From Novipirellula caenicola (GTDB lineage: Bacteria > Planctomycetota > Planctomycetia > Pirellulales > Pirellulaceae), in assembly GCF_039545035.1 (NCBI RefSeq), contig NZ_BAABRO010000030.1, forward strand, positions 1 to 62,291: a DNA stretch of 62,291 nucleotides, given 5' to 3'. The notes under the pieces are model-generated. The model worked only from the letters and a program-made list of their open reading frames with translations. It was not told the origin of the DNA and did no database searches. Positions 1-8,155 of the stretch are shown in pieces; position 1 is the stretch's first letter; each line of letters begins with the position of its first letter. The position numbers and the translations under genes were made by a program.

Positions 1-456
1 GCGAAGCCTCCGCACCCACCGCCGCTATCATTTGCGGCGACGAGCGAGAGAGTTGCTTGCTCGCGTGGATTAGCTTGAGAGCGTCCCTTCTTTTTGACTG
101 CGGAGCTTGGCGACGAGTCGCCGATAACAGAACTGCGCAGTAGCGGCCGAGAATCATACGAATTTCGACTGAATCCCTTGCGTGTTGCCGCCGTTTCTGC
201 CTTGCCATGGTCGAAACCGAGCCACATTTCCAGTGTTAACTCGCCCGCGTGAACTCAATCCTCCCCGACAACATGCTCTGTCCCTGTGCGACAACATGCT
301 CTGTCCCTGTGTGAGAGGGGGGCGAAGCGGCCAACAAGATGCTCTGTCCCCGAGCTGGGAAGATGTGGGAAAGACGGGAGAGAGATCCCCGGTGTGTTCG
401 TCGGAGGCGTTTTTGGCAGATATTGCGGAAAATCAAAAATGCTGTGTTTTCCGCAG
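1..456. other. Gap without a gene; short tandem-like repeats
   Basis: No open frame here has the look of a real protein. The only structure seen is three imperfect copies of a short unit with the core acatgctctgtccc (or agatgctctgtccc), at about 268-287, 291-310 and 334-350, in a stretch otherwise of low complexity. The unit resembles intergenic repeat elements. Nothing can be said about the first 180 bases. Confidence 0.5.
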
Positions 457-541
457 TGCCCAGGGCGGGACTCGAACCCGCACAGCCATAACGGCCGAGG
501 GATTTTAAGTCCCTTGTGTCTGCCAATTCCACCACCTGGGC
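457..541 (-). tRNA. tRNA-Leu (anticodon UAA)
   Basis: Read on the minus strand the sequence starts GCCCAGG and closes with CCTGGGC plus discriminator A, giving a perfect 7-bp acceptor stem. The D arm contains TGGCAGAC, the anticodon loop contains TTAA within ACTTAAAAT (anticodon TAA), a variable arm of class II size follows, and the T arm carries GGTTCGAGTCC. The length of 85 nt fits a leucine tRNA. The 3' CCA is not encoded. Confidence 0.95.
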
Positions 542-882
542 GTGCCGACAAAATACGGCATTTCGCTCCTCCAGTCCACTCCAGATGCCGCTACTTTGGT
601 CAAGACACGCCACATTTCGCCGCGGCAGTGACTCGCCGTCTCCTTCACTCGCACCGCGTTTCTTCATCGTCCGCCCCTCGTTCAGCCCCGCCCCCGATTT
701 CGGCCCCGGTCTTCACCGGCCAGCGTGACCAAGTCATAGCCAAGCCCTTGACTCGGAACCGCGACGACTCAGCAGCCGGACAAGGTGAGATCGTCGATGC
801 CAGGGAAAACCAAGCAATACTTGAAAGCACCAACGACTTAAGAGCAACAACGCACTTTTGATTGTGAGCGAAGTCGAATCCG
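542..882. other. Gap without a gene
   Basis: Upstream of the tRNA-Leu gene and downstream of the hemerythrin-like gene. Overlapping frames on both strands are low-complexity shadows rich in Ser, Arg and Pro; none has a recognisable domain. No repeat or terminator was recognised. Confidence 0.4.
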
Positions 883-1356
883 CTACCGACTTGCTGTGGT
901 GTCTTCGCGTGGGGCAAGCCACAGGATGTGCTCTGCCTCGCACTCTTCGTGCTCTTCAAAGCGGTCGATGAACAACGTCACTTCGTGAACCGCGTCAGGC
1001 CATGATTCGAAGGGCGGCTCGACTTGATCCAACCGGTCAGCTAGATCGTCAAGCTCCGAAAGCAGTTCTTCGTGATCCTGGCACGCTTGCCGATAACTCG
1101 CCTCGACCTCGATAGATCCCTTCGGGTAATGCGAACGCAACTCTCTGCCAATCTGATCCTCCCGAACGAAATGATCCACAAGTCGGTCGCGAATTTCACG
1201 CAGTCGGTTTGCAGACTCAATAAACTCCGGCGTCTGCTGCTCCGCCACATGGCTGGTCCAGTCGCGGAAGGCATCTAACTCCTGCTGCAAACTGGAATGC
1301 TCTTGTTTCCAATGTCCAAAAAGCACGGAAACACTGTGCTTCGATTCGGGTTTCAT
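883..1356 (-). CDS. Hemerythrin-like HHE domain protein
   Basis: A 157-residue protein with no signal peptide that looks like a four-helix bundle of the hemerythrin HHE family. Candidate metal ligands follow the usual order: H15 with E19, H62 with E66 (HFVRE), H95 (DHEELL), and H136 followed by EE (FEEHEE). Family members bind a di-iron centre and serve in oxygen or nitric-oxide sensing, iron handling or stress protection; which applies here cannot be told. It stands alone, followed by a 340-bp gap and a tRNA gene. A degenerate HHE fold without metal is possible because the spacing is loose. Confidence 0.6.
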   Translation of the reverse strand: MKPESKHSVSVLFGHWKQEHSSLQQELDAFRDWTSHVAEQQTPEFIESANRLREIRDRLVDHFVREDQIGRELRSHYPKGSIEVEASYRQACQDHEELLSELDDLADRLDQVEPPFESWPDAVHEVTLFIDRFEEHEECEAEHILWLAPREDTTASR

Positions 1357-1689
1357 GGATCTGGCTCATTTTAGTTGTGTTCGGTGTTGAGTATCCCTCT
1401 TTCCTGAAAATCCGTGTTGATAAGACAATGCAGCAACGATAGTGCCGCTGATCGCCCAAAGCCTCTAGCGGCGGAGGAAGTGACGGCTATATACGAAGCC
1501 GAATTATCCGCAATTCTATCGCAAGTCGATGAAAAAGTTGTGCCTCAAAAAAACTGCCTGCAGTGTACGCCAGTGCACGTCCTAGGCGAATTGATGGTTG
1601 ATGCTCTCTCAATGCTCGCATCGAAGATGGACGATTTTCGCTCAAAATCCCCGTCGAGCCGACTCAGCAGCCTTCGAAATCCCGCGAAT
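1357..1689. other. Gap; possible decayed frame
   Basis: A plus-strand frame spans about 1414-1728 and contains a stretch that resembles a short amphipathic helix, but it runs straight through the terminator hairpin and matches nothing known to me. It is treated as non-coding, possibly a relic. Confidence 0.3.
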
Positions 1690-1726
1690 AAAAAAAGCCG
1701 AACGGATCACCCGCTCGGCTTTTTTT
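1690..1726 (-). terminator. Rho-independent terminator, probably bidirectional
   Basis: A run of A, a GC-rich stem (AGCCGA paired with TCGGCT, with a further inner ACGG/CCCG-like pairing) and a run of seven T. It sits about 50 bp past the stop codon of the minus-strand gene ending at 1779, so it most likely ends that transcript. The A and T runs on either side would allow it to act on both strands. Confidence 0.8.
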
Positions 1727-1778
1727 GATGGTGTAGCAGTGAAAAGATGGCAACCTTTTTCGCTTGCCAATCGGACAC

Positions 1779-2246
1779 TTACTCGGTTTCGTCGGCCGCT
1801 TTGGCGAATGCTTTGGCAAACGACTTCTCGCCAAAGACCATTTTCACTTTGGCATCGTCCTCAGCCTTTTCCACTTTGCCTTTGCATCCATTACAGCAGA
1901 ACGTCACTTTGACGCCGGAAACTTCGGTTGCAGTGTCCGGGTTCAAATCTTTGCCACTAAAAGGGCAAGCTTTTTGCTCGTACTGCTTGGTCGCCACCAG
2001 TTGACGATTAGCACTGCTGGCAAACTTCTCTTTATCCTTTGCGAACTTTCCAGCACATCCATTGCAGCAGAAATAGACTTTGCCGTCCTTGTAGTCCGCT
2101 GACTTGCTCGCATCAGCAGGCTTCGATGCGACAACGCATTTCACACCTTCTAAATCGATATCGCCAGCGAATACGGTCGCGGTAGCGACCAAGGCGATGG
2201 CCAAACCACTTGCAACTTTCTTCAGCAACATTCTTTTCTTCTCCAA
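1779..2246 (-). CDS. Secreted protein with two YHS/TRASH-like metal-binding repeats
   Basis: A 155-residue protein with a clear signal peptide at residues 1-27 (Lys-rich start, hydrophobic core, cleavage near VFAGD). The mature part has two copies of one unit, each with a Cys about 20-30 residues before a FCCNGC motif (around residues 58-64 and 115-121), followed by a GK(F/V) segment. This resembles YHS/TRASH modules, which bind soft or transition metals through cysteines. Export plus cysteine pairs suggests a periplasmic copper or zinc binding role, but this is inference. It is monocistronic, with a terminator immediately downstream. Confidence 0.8.
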   Translation of the reverse strand: MEKKRMLLKKVASGLAIALVATATVFAGDIDLEGVKCVVASKPADASKSADYKDGKVYFCCNGCAGKFAKDKEKFASSANRQLVATKQYEQKACPFSGKDLNPDTATEVSGVKVTFCCNGCKGKVEKAEDDAKVKMVFGEKSFAKAFAKAADETE

Positions 2247-2383
2247 AATTTGGTTTCAATAAACACGCTCGTCAGCCTACAAGCATAGGCGTTCTGGCGA
2301 GGGGAAGCAAATTGGCGAGATTAGATCAACTCGCCAGTGCCCCCTTCTCAAAAGATCGCACTCTAGCAACGCATCGACAGCCA

Positions 2384-2968
2384 CTACGAGTCGACACGAT
2401 TGACTGCCGAGACTTCCAACAGCATTCTCAAGTAGCTGCGTGGCTCGCTTCGCTGCAAGCCCAAACGGTCCGTCAGCAGCCCAATTCGGGCTCTCGCTTG
2501 CTCAACTGCAGACTCGCTTTCCGCAATCAGCTCGATTTCGGCAAATTGCCCAACGTGATCCACATCATCGATCACGACTGTGAAACCGTCCAAATCGTCC
2601 GCCGCAGTCGGCGCCGGCTCAAAAACCGCACGTGTCTTGCAAACCTCGGCAACCCGTCGAAACCCAAGCAACTGCAGTAGTTCTTCGGTCTTTTCGCCGT
2701 CGGCGTCCCCAGGCCCCAATTCCCACTCCAATTCACGCCGAGCCTTGATCTCGCCCGGCAACTTCGTTCCTTTGTAGGTGATCCTTGGGCTCCCATCGAT
2801 CCGCCGCACTCGCAACGCCTCTTTCGACTCGGCAAAATCGCGGCACGGATGATTGTAATAGGTGTCGCGATGAGTTTGAGTTTCGACAGCCTGAAACCCC
2901 GCGTCGATCAAACTCGCCTCGATCGCATTGACGTCGTCCAAATGAAACTTTTGTTCGATTTCAAACAT
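2384..2968 (-). CDS. CYTH domain protein, class IV adenylate cyclase-like (CyaB-type)
   Basis: A 194-residue protein that begins with the CYTH signature EIEQKF and continues with the expected acidic and basic strands: RRDTYY-like (HRDTYYNHP), LRVRRIDG, RITYKGTK, RRELEWEL, KTRAVF and FAEIELIAE. CYTH proteins act on triphosphates; bacterial members are adenylate cyclases, thiamine triphosphatases or inorganic triphosphatases, and the substrate cannot be assigned here. The ATG at 2968 is preferred: the frame extends upstream to 3106, but that would overlap the end of the next gene and adds 46 residues of low complexity. A GAAGG lies just upstream of this ATG. Confidence 0.85.
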   Translation of the reverse strand: MFEIEQKFHLDDVNAIEASLIDAGFQAVETQTHRDTYYNHPCRDFAESKEALRVRRIDGSPRITYKGTKLPGEIKARRELEWELGPGDADGEKTEELLQLLGFRRVAEVCKTRAVFEPAPTAADDLDGFTVVIDDVDHVGQFAEIELIAESESAVEQARARIGLLTDRLGLQRSEPRSYLRMLLEVSAVNRVDS

Positions 2969-3041
2969 GTTAGCCTTCACAGCAAAAGAGGACCGGCGGA
3001 GCGAGCAGGAGACCTGACAACCACCGTGCTCAATCGTTGAC

Positions 3042-4067
3042 TCACTGGGAATCGACGTCACTTTGGTCGACATCGCGTTGGCCTGCCTTATGTTGGCCTG
3101 CCTCACCTTGGGCAGACCGTACCGGTGTCGCCACCCGGCTCAGTGGTGCGGGAGTTCCTTCGCTGGTCACCCAAACGTCACCGCTATCATCGATACAGAG
3201 GGCTTCGATTTGTCGCAAACGAGGCAGATCACTGGCTTCGGCAAGCTGTTTTATTTGTTCGGCAACCGGCATGTCCCGCGGTGAGCAGCGAAAGCAGAAA
3301 ACTTGAAAGTAATTCGCAATCCATAAGTCGCCTGTGCGGGCATCAAGATCGGCAGCCGAAACCATCGGCAACGCCAACACGCCTTCGACTTTCGCCGCCA
3401 CTCGGACCGCAGCGGGGGTCGAAGTCGGCGGGTTCGTGCGGAGGCCGTTGAGTCGCTTCAACAATCCAGCCAAGTCTACAGAGTACATGTTCACATAGGG
3501 GATCGCCGACTTGGCAATCATCAGGATTTTGCCGCGTACCGGATCCACAGCGACCGCCTCACAATCGTGGGGGCCATCGGGATAGGTAAGCTGAATCGCC
3601 AGGTAATTTCTTAATTTTGTGGCACGCGTCGGGTCGGGTTCTTCGAACAAATACAAAAAACAGGCATCCCGTTTGCTGTCGTTATCTCCGCAATCGGCGA
3701 CCACTAGGTACTTTCGATCACCCAGTTCAAACGAGGCCATGTCTTCCCAATCCAACGACGACGCCGCAACCAAGTCGCAGCTGCCAGTGGCTTTGCCTTT
3801 GGCATTAAAGGCGAACAACCGTGCGGTATCGCCCGAATCGTTGTGAGACCAAAAGTGCCCAGGCTGCCGATTTGAAGCAGCCAAACCACTGCTCTCGCGT
3901 AATTGGGGTACACCCAGATAGACTGGAGAGAAGTTGGCGGTTGAGTCCGCATTTTGCCCATTTAAATCCTGGGCGGATGTCCACGGAACCGTCGCTACAC
4001 CCGATAATAGAGTGAGCAAAACGAGAGCGAACGAGATCGCAACATGAAAAGCTCGCAGGTGACCCAT
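3042..4067 (-). CDS. Secreted beta-propeller protein of unknown function
   Basis: A 341-residue protein with a signal peptide (residues 1-28, ALVLLTLLSGVA core). The mature region resembles phytase-like or esterase-like propellers: SSGLAASNRQPGHFWSHNDSG, the WEDMA segment, VVADCGDN and the DCEAVAVDP blade follow one another. Such proteins often carry Ca ions in the GDND-type loops. The frame extends 66 codons further upstream to 4265 but the extension overlaps the divergent thioredoxin gene; the ATG at 4067 directly precedes the signal peptide. The C-terminal 20 residues are Gln/Asp rich and probably disordered. No precise function can be given. Confidence 0.65.
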   Translation of the reverse strand: MGHLRAFHVAISFALVLLTLLSGVATVPWTSAQDLNGQNADSTANFSPVYLGVPQLRESSGLAASNRQPGHFWSHNDSGDTARLFAFNAKGKATGSCDLVAASSLDWEDMASFELGDRKYLVVADCGDNDSKRDACFLYLFEEPDPTRATKLRNYLAIQLTYPDGPHDCEAVAVDPVRGKILMIAKSAIPYVNMYSVDLAGLLKRLNGLRTNPPTSTPAAVRVAAKVEGVLALPMVSAADLDARTGDLWIANYFQVFCFRCSPRDMPVAEQIKQLAEASDLPRLRQIEALCIDDSGDVWVTSEGTPAPLSRVATPVRSAQGEAGQHKAGQRDVDQSDVDSQ

Positions 4068-4128
4068 TTGATTTATTGCTTTTTGATAAACGACCCAAAG
4101 ATTGTCATACCATCCTGAAACAACTGAT

Positions 4129-4728
4129 ATGAATGAAGTTCCCGTACAGCCTCGAGCGAGCCGGTCGTGGTGGCCGATGCTGGTGTTAATCTTAGCGTTT
4201 GGGCTGTTCGCTGTCAGTCGAAACCAACCCTCCGGCGATTCGCAAGACAGCGTTGCGATCGGCAAGTCCGCTCCGCAATTGGAATTGGTTCGGCTTTCTC
4301 AAGACCCGTCCGAGATGTCCATCGAAGGATTGCCCACCGGCAAGGTGACCCTGATCCATCTGTGGGGCACTTGGTGTGGCCCCTGTACGATGGAGTACCC
4401 TCACCTGTCTGAAATGGTGCAAGAGTTTGATGGCAACGAAAACTTTGCTTTCATCTCGATTTCATGTGAGTCTGGTTCCTCGGAAACGATCGAAAATCTG
4501 GCACAGCGGACCCGCAACTTTCTCGCTTCGATTGACGCCGATACCGATGTGTTCGCCGATCCGCGTGGCATGTCGCGTGAGAACGTCGCCAAGTCGCTCG
4601 GTAAGCCTCACATGTATTTCCCAACTTCCGTGTTGGTGGACCAACAGGGGACGATCCGAGGCGTTTGGGAAGGTTTTTCGCCCAATGGCGTCGATCAGAT
4701 GAAAGCCAAAATCGAGGAACTGCTGTAG
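4129..4728 (+). CDS. Membrane-anchored TlpA/ResA-type thiol-disulfide oxidoreductase
   Basis: A 199-residue protein with one N-terminal membrane segment (about residues 15-29) that places a thioredoxin domain outside the cytoplasm. The active site is WCGPC at residues 82-86, and the cis-proline region appears as YFPTSVLVD near the end. This arrangement is that of TlpA/ResA-like proteins, which keep periplasmic cysteines reduced, for example during cytochrome c maturation. It is divergent from the propeller gene. A TTG nine codons upstream (4102) is an alternative start; the ATG at 4129 is chosen because it gives a normal membrane anchor. Confidence 0.85.
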   Translation: MNEVPVQPRASRSWWPMLVLILAFGLFAVSRNQPSGDSQDSVAIGKSAPQLELVRLSQDPSEMSIEGLPTGKVTLIHLWGTWCGPCTMEYPHLSEMVQEFDGNENFAFISISCESGSSETIENLAQRTRNFLASIDADTDVFADPRGMSRENVAKSLGKPHMYFPTSVLVDQQGTIRGVWEGFSPNGVDQMKAKIEELL

Positions 4729-4739
4729 TAGCGAGTCGT

Positions 4740-5822
4740 TCACGTCGACTCGCGAGCTTCGCTTTGGCAGAGCAGATGCTGCTTCAATGATTCAGCGGCT
4801 TGCACCGGGTGCTCCGCATCGCGAATTGCACCGGTGACCGCGATCCGGTCACAACCCGCTGCCATCACCTCGCTGAGATTGGATTGATCGATGCCTCCGA
4901 TCGCAAACGCCGGAATCGAAATCGATTGGGCAACTTGCTGCAAGAACGCCGGTCCTACGTATGCATCAAACTGTTTGGTGCGACCTGCGAAAACGGGACC
5001 GCAGCCGATGTAGTCGGCACCATCGTCGATTGCCTCTTTCGCTTGCTCGATCGAGTGCGTGGAAATGCCTAACAAGCGGCGGTCTCCGATGATCGCACGA
5101 ACGGCGGCCGCGGGCAGCTCGTCTTGTCCGACATGAACGCCGTCGGCATCCGCCGCCACCGCGATATCGGCACGATCGTTGACGATAAACAACCGACCGA
5201 GACGTCGCGCCACCGCGGCTCCGACACGGGCCCGAAGATAAAGCGTGCGGTCGTCGAGCGAGTGATCACGAAGCTGAAAGATATCCACACCTGCCTTGGC
5301 AAGCCGCTCGATCGAAGCGGTATATTCTTGCTCGGATTCCCCTCCATCGATTAACAGATACAGTTTTGCCTCCGCAAGTTGCGTGGTGCGTTCGCTGGTA
5401 AACGCTGCGAGCTCGAGCGACGCACACGCTTGATAGGCTCGGTAGCGAATCTGTTCCACCTCGGCCGCAAAACGACCATCAATCGTCTTGCCATACTCTT
5501 CGATCACACGCAGCGATTGAGCGATACGTGCGGAAGCAGCCGCGATCACTTTTTGCGATGACGACCGCACGTATTCGGTCGGTTCACGAATTTCGGTTCC
5601 CACATCGCCAGGCGTATCACGCGATTCGATCAATCGCTGGCGATCGATCCCTCGGCCTACGGCGGTAGTCAAATCGTGACGAAGTGATTTGAAGCAAGCA
5701 TTAGCGGCAGCATCATCCTGGACGAACCGAGCATACTCTTCCAAAGTACGAAGTCCCTCGGTTGCTCGATTTATCGAGGCATCCAGAATACGATAGGTTG
5801 CTTGGCGTGGTAGGATTGGCAT
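4740..5822 (-). CDS. thiE: Thiamine phosphate synthase with N-terminal ThiD2-like domain
   Basis: A 360-residue two-domain protein. Residues 1 to about 145 form a helical domain (RILDASINRA, GLRTLEEYARF, SLRVIEEYGK) like the extra N-terminal domain of cyanobacterial and planctomycete ThiE, a family (ThiD2) reported to phosphorylate HMP phosphate. From about 150 the TIM barrel of ThiE follows: QLRDH, FIVNDRADIA, GVHVGQDELP, GISTH, YIGCGPVF and AIGGI. ThiE joins HMP-PP and thiazole phosphate to give thiamine monophosphate in the cytoplasm. No TPP riboswitch was seen in the 41 bp before the divergent gene. Confidence 0.92.
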   Translation of the reverse strand: MPILPRQATYRILDASINRATEGLRTLEEYARFVQDDAAANACFKSLRHDLTTAVGRGIDRQRLIESRDTPGDVGTEIREPTEYVRSSSQKVIAAASARIAQSLRVIEEYGKTIDGRFAAEVEQIRYRAYQACASLELAAFTSERTTQLAEAKLYLLIDGGESEQEYTASIERLAKAGVDIFQLRDHSLDDRTLYLRARVGAAVARRLGRLFIVNDRADIAVAADADGVHVGQDELPAAAVRAIIGDRRLLGISTHSIEQAKEAIDDGADYIGCGPVFAGRTKQFDAYVGPAFLQQVAQSISIPAFAIGGIDQSNLSEVMAAGCDRIAVTGAIRDAEHPVQAAESLKQHLLCQSEAREST

Positions 5823-5863
5823 CGGTTTGAATCGCTACAAGAAACGTGTTGAGGAACGAAAAC

Positions 5864-6646
5864 ATGAAGACAACCGCAGCTTTGGCAAGCATCGTTGCTT
5901 CGGTATTGATGATTACGATCGCATTTTCGCCGCTGGCGACCGCAGCGGACGAGGCCGAGAACCGTGCTAAGAAAACGCAAACCAAACCAGCTCCGAATCG
6001 TAATGCAAAGCCCAAAAAGGTGAACCCGGCATTCCAGCCGCCGGTGGCCGTCACAGGACTTCCCAACGTGCTGCTCATCGGCGATTCAATCTCGATCGGC
6101 TACACAGTCGATGTCCGTAAGCAGCTTGACGGGGTCGCTAATGTCTATCGCCCGGCGGCCAATTGCGGGCCGACGACTCGCGGGCTACAGTCGCTTGAGG
6201 AATGGATTGGCGATCGCAAATGGGATGTCATTCACTTCAATTTTGGTTTGCATGATTTAAAGTTCATGGGCCCCAAGGGTCAAAATTTAGCGGATCCCCA
6301 CGCCGCGACGAGTCATCGCCAAGTCCCAATGGATCAATACGAAGCGAATTTGCGAAAGATTGCCGAGCGGCTCAAGGCGACCGGAGCGACGGTGATTTGG
6401 CGAGAAACCACGCCGGTTCCCGAGGGAGCGGCCGGACGCCTCGCGGGTGACGCCAAGCGTTACAATGACACCGCTGCCAAGGTGATGGCCGAGGTGGGTG
6501 GGATTCAAATCGACCCCATGTACGACTTTGCCCAACAGCACGCCGATTTACAATTGAAGGCAAACGTGCACTACACTGCCGCCGGATCAAAAAAGTTGGC
6601 CGAGCAAGTGGCGAAGTCAGTACGAACGGCGTTGGAAAAAAAGTAG
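5864..6646 (+). CDS. Secreted SGNH/GDSL-family hydrolase
   Basis: A 260-residue protein with a signal peptide (residues 1-28) and a Lys/Pro-rich linker to about residue 60. The catalytic serine is in GDSIS at residues 73-77; Gly and Asn blocks appear as AANCGPT and FNFGLHDL. The C-terminal histidine block is NVHYTAAG, but the residue three before the His is Ala where most family members have Asp, so the catalytic triad may be altered. The family includes esterases and carbohydrate acetylesterases. The ATG at 5864 is chosen because GAGGA precedes it by 8 bases; an upstream GTG at 5846 is in frame. Confidence 0.8.
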   Translation: MKTTAALASIVASVLMITIAFSPLATAADEAENRAKKTQTKPAPNRNAKPKKVNPAFQPPVAVTGLPNVLLIGDSISIGYTVDVRKQLDGVANVYRPAANCGPTTRGLQSLEEWIGDRKWDVIHFNFGLHDLKFMGPKGQNLADPHAATSHRQVPMDQYEANLRKIAERLKATGATVIWRETTPVPEGAAGRLAGDAKRYNDTAAKVMAEVGGIQIDPMYDFAQQHADLQLKANVHYTAAGSKKLAEQVAKSVRTALEKK

Positions 6647-6688
6647 TTCGATCCCCCTTCCCACTCGGCCATCGGGGCTACAAAATTT

Positions 6689-6717
6689 CACTTCAGCCCG
6701 CTCGCCGCCCTGAAGTG
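6689..6717 (+). terminator. Possible terminator of the SGNH hydrolase gene
   Basis: CACTTCAG and CTGAAGTG form a perfect 8-bp stem with a 13-base loop about 40 bp past the stop codon, followed by a short T-rich stretch (tttgtctttt). The T run is imperfect, so termination is probable rather than certain. Confidence 0.5.
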
Positions 6718-6747
6718 TTTGTCTTTTGCAAACGCCCCCTTCAACAC

Positions 6748-6821
6748 GCCCTCGTAGCTCAGCTGGATAGAGCAGCTCATTCCTAACGAGCAGGTCGCAG
6801 GTTCGAATCCTGCCGAGGGTG
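6748..6821 (+). tRNA. tRNA-Arg (anticodon CCU)
   Basis: Starts GCCCTCG and closes CGAGGGT with discriminator G, so the first acceptor pair is a G-U wobble. The D arm is TAGCTCAGCTGGATAGAGCA, the anticodon loop is TTCCTAA (anticodon CCT) and the T arm carries GGTTCGAATCC. The length is 74 nt. CCA is not encoded. One A-C mismatch closes the anticodon stem. Confidence 0.95.
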
Positions 6822-7001
6822 CTTTTTGCAGCGTCGATTCTTGGTTGACGCCGATCACGGTTGCTCCGGATCGCTGATGACTCGAGTCGCTAAATTTTTT
6901 CGTTGCAAGACGACGAACGAAGCAGTCCGGTCCGGCGACCCCCTTCCCACTGCTTTATAATCGGGCATCCTTTCTCTCCTAGACTCCCGAGGACTACTGC
7001 A

Positions 7002-7439
7002 GTGAGCGATCCTGTTACCGAAGCGTTGAGACAAGTGGTTGCGGACACCTATGCGTTGATTGGCCAGACGCATGTCTGCCACTGGAACGTGCGTGGACCG
7101 TCGTTCTTCTCGTTGCACACGGCGTTTGAAGAGCAGTACAACGAACTGTTCCTCGCCGTCGACGAGATCGCCGAGCGAATCCGAGCCAAAGGCGCCCTCG
7201 CGCCGGGAGGTTTGTCGAATCTGGCGAAAATGGCAGGGATCGACGAGATCGCCGAAGATGCCTCGGCCAAGGAAATGGTCGCACACTTGGTCAAGTCCAA
7301 TGAGAAACTGCTGGACGATCTAAAAATCGGGCGTGACAAGGCGGGTGAAGCTGGCGACTCGGAGTCCGAAGACATCATGATCGCGCGGATCCAAGTGCAC
7401 GAGAAAACCGTCTGGATGCTGAAGAGCTACTTAGAGTAG
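7002..7439 (+). CDS. dps: Dps-family ferritin-like protein
   Basis: A 145-residue four-helix protein of the Dps family. The ferroxidase site ligands are visible: H27 in CHWNVRG, H39 in SLHTAF, and D54 with E58 in VDEIAERI, which in dodecameric Dps lie at the interface between two subunits. Dps proteins oxidise and store iron using peroxide and protect DNA. The GTG at 7002 is chosen because GAGGA lies 8 bases upstream and the upstream part of the frame is low-complexity and contains non-family sequence. The gene is monocistronic. Confidence 0.9.
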   Translation: MSDPVTEALRQVVADTYALIGQTHVCHWNVRGPSFFSLHTAFEEQYNELFLAVDEIAERIRAKGALAPGGLSNLAKMAGIDEIAEDASAKEMVAHLVKSNEKLLDDLKIGRDKAGEAGDSESEDIMIARIQVHEKTVWMLKSYLE

Positions 7440-7469
7440 CCCTCGCCTAAATTGAAAAATGCAGGAAGC

Positions 7470-7640
7470 CTAGTCGACGAGCGGTGTGACACCACACCTC
7501 TCGTCGCTACGAACTCGCCATCCGATGATTCCTCCATAGGCCCCGATCGCAAGACGAGCTCTCGCAATCTTCTCGGCTTGTTTGGTGTCTTTGATTTCAC
7601 CAATTAGCTCGTAGGCCACATCGTATAGGTTTTCGGTCAA
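7470..7640 (-). CDS. Possible small ORF coupled to the TspO gene
   Basis: A 56-codon frame that begins with a TTG overlapping the TGA stop of the TspO gene by three bases (TTGA), the usual geometry of translational coupling. The predicted peptide is helical ([25 protein letters not shown]) with a plausible amino acid balance. It has no recognised family and no clear ribosome binding site, and could also be a remnant of a longer C-terminal region. It is listed as uncertain. Confidence 0.3.
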   Translation of the reverse strand: MTENLYDVAYELIGEIKDTKQAEKIARARLAIGAYGGIIGWRVRSDERCGVTPLVD

Positions 7641-8155
7641 TTTAACCGCCAGATCGCGAAGTTCAGCACACTGGCGAAACTGACCCACAACAAGTACGGG
7701 ACCATCAACCAGCCAGCGAGCTTCGAGTGGCTGAAGAATGCGATGGTGGTCGCTGCGATAGCCAGCCATAGAATCACGATCTCCACGAACGCCCAGCCCG
7801 GTTGATGAAAACGAAAGAAGATCCACGACCAAGCCACGTTCAGCGCAAGCTGTAATGCGAACCACGCCAGTGGAATCTTGGCCGCCTTCACTCCAGCAGG
7901 CTTCCACACCAACCACGCTGCAACCGCCATCATCACGTACAGTGTCGTCCAGACGGGACCAAAGACGTTTGCCGGAGGATTCCACGACGGCTTTTCAATG
8001 GTCTTGTACCATCCATCGATTTCAGAGGTTGTCGCCATCGCTCCAACCCCAGCCGCCCCCAGGCAAACACCGATAAAGGCAATCAGCATGATCCACACTG
8101 CCCATCGACTTGGGAAGAAGTCTCGTTGTTGAGGAATCGACGCATCATCCGTCAT
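7637..8155 (-). CDS. tspO: TspO/MBR family membrane protein
   Basis: A 172-residue protein with five membrane helices. It carries the family landmarks: [16 protein letters not shown] near residue 53, the WTTLYVMM helix, [15 protein letters not shown] and a final [18 protein letters not shown]. TspO proteins bind porphyrins and related ligands in the membrane and are linked to stress and tetrapyrrole regulation. Two in-frame ATG codons occur (8161 and 8155); 8155 is chosen because a GGAG is 8 bases ahead of it, against only 2 for the first. Confidence 0.92.
   Translation of the reverse strand: MTDDASIPQQRDFFPSRWAVWIMLIAFIGVCLGAAGVGAMATTSEIDGWYKTIEKPSWNPPANVFGPVWTTLYVMMAVAAWLVWKPAGVKAAKIPLAWFALQLALNVAWSWIFFRFHQPGWAFVEIVILWLAIAATTIAFFSHSKLAGWLMVPYLLWVSFASVLNFAIWRLN

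Noticed and set aside
1414-1728. Plus-strand frame of 104 codons
   Set aside because: Runs through the terminator and has no family.
5823-5863. TPP riboswitch before thiE
   Set aside because: Only 41 bp separate thiE from its divergent neighbour and no THI-box core is visible.
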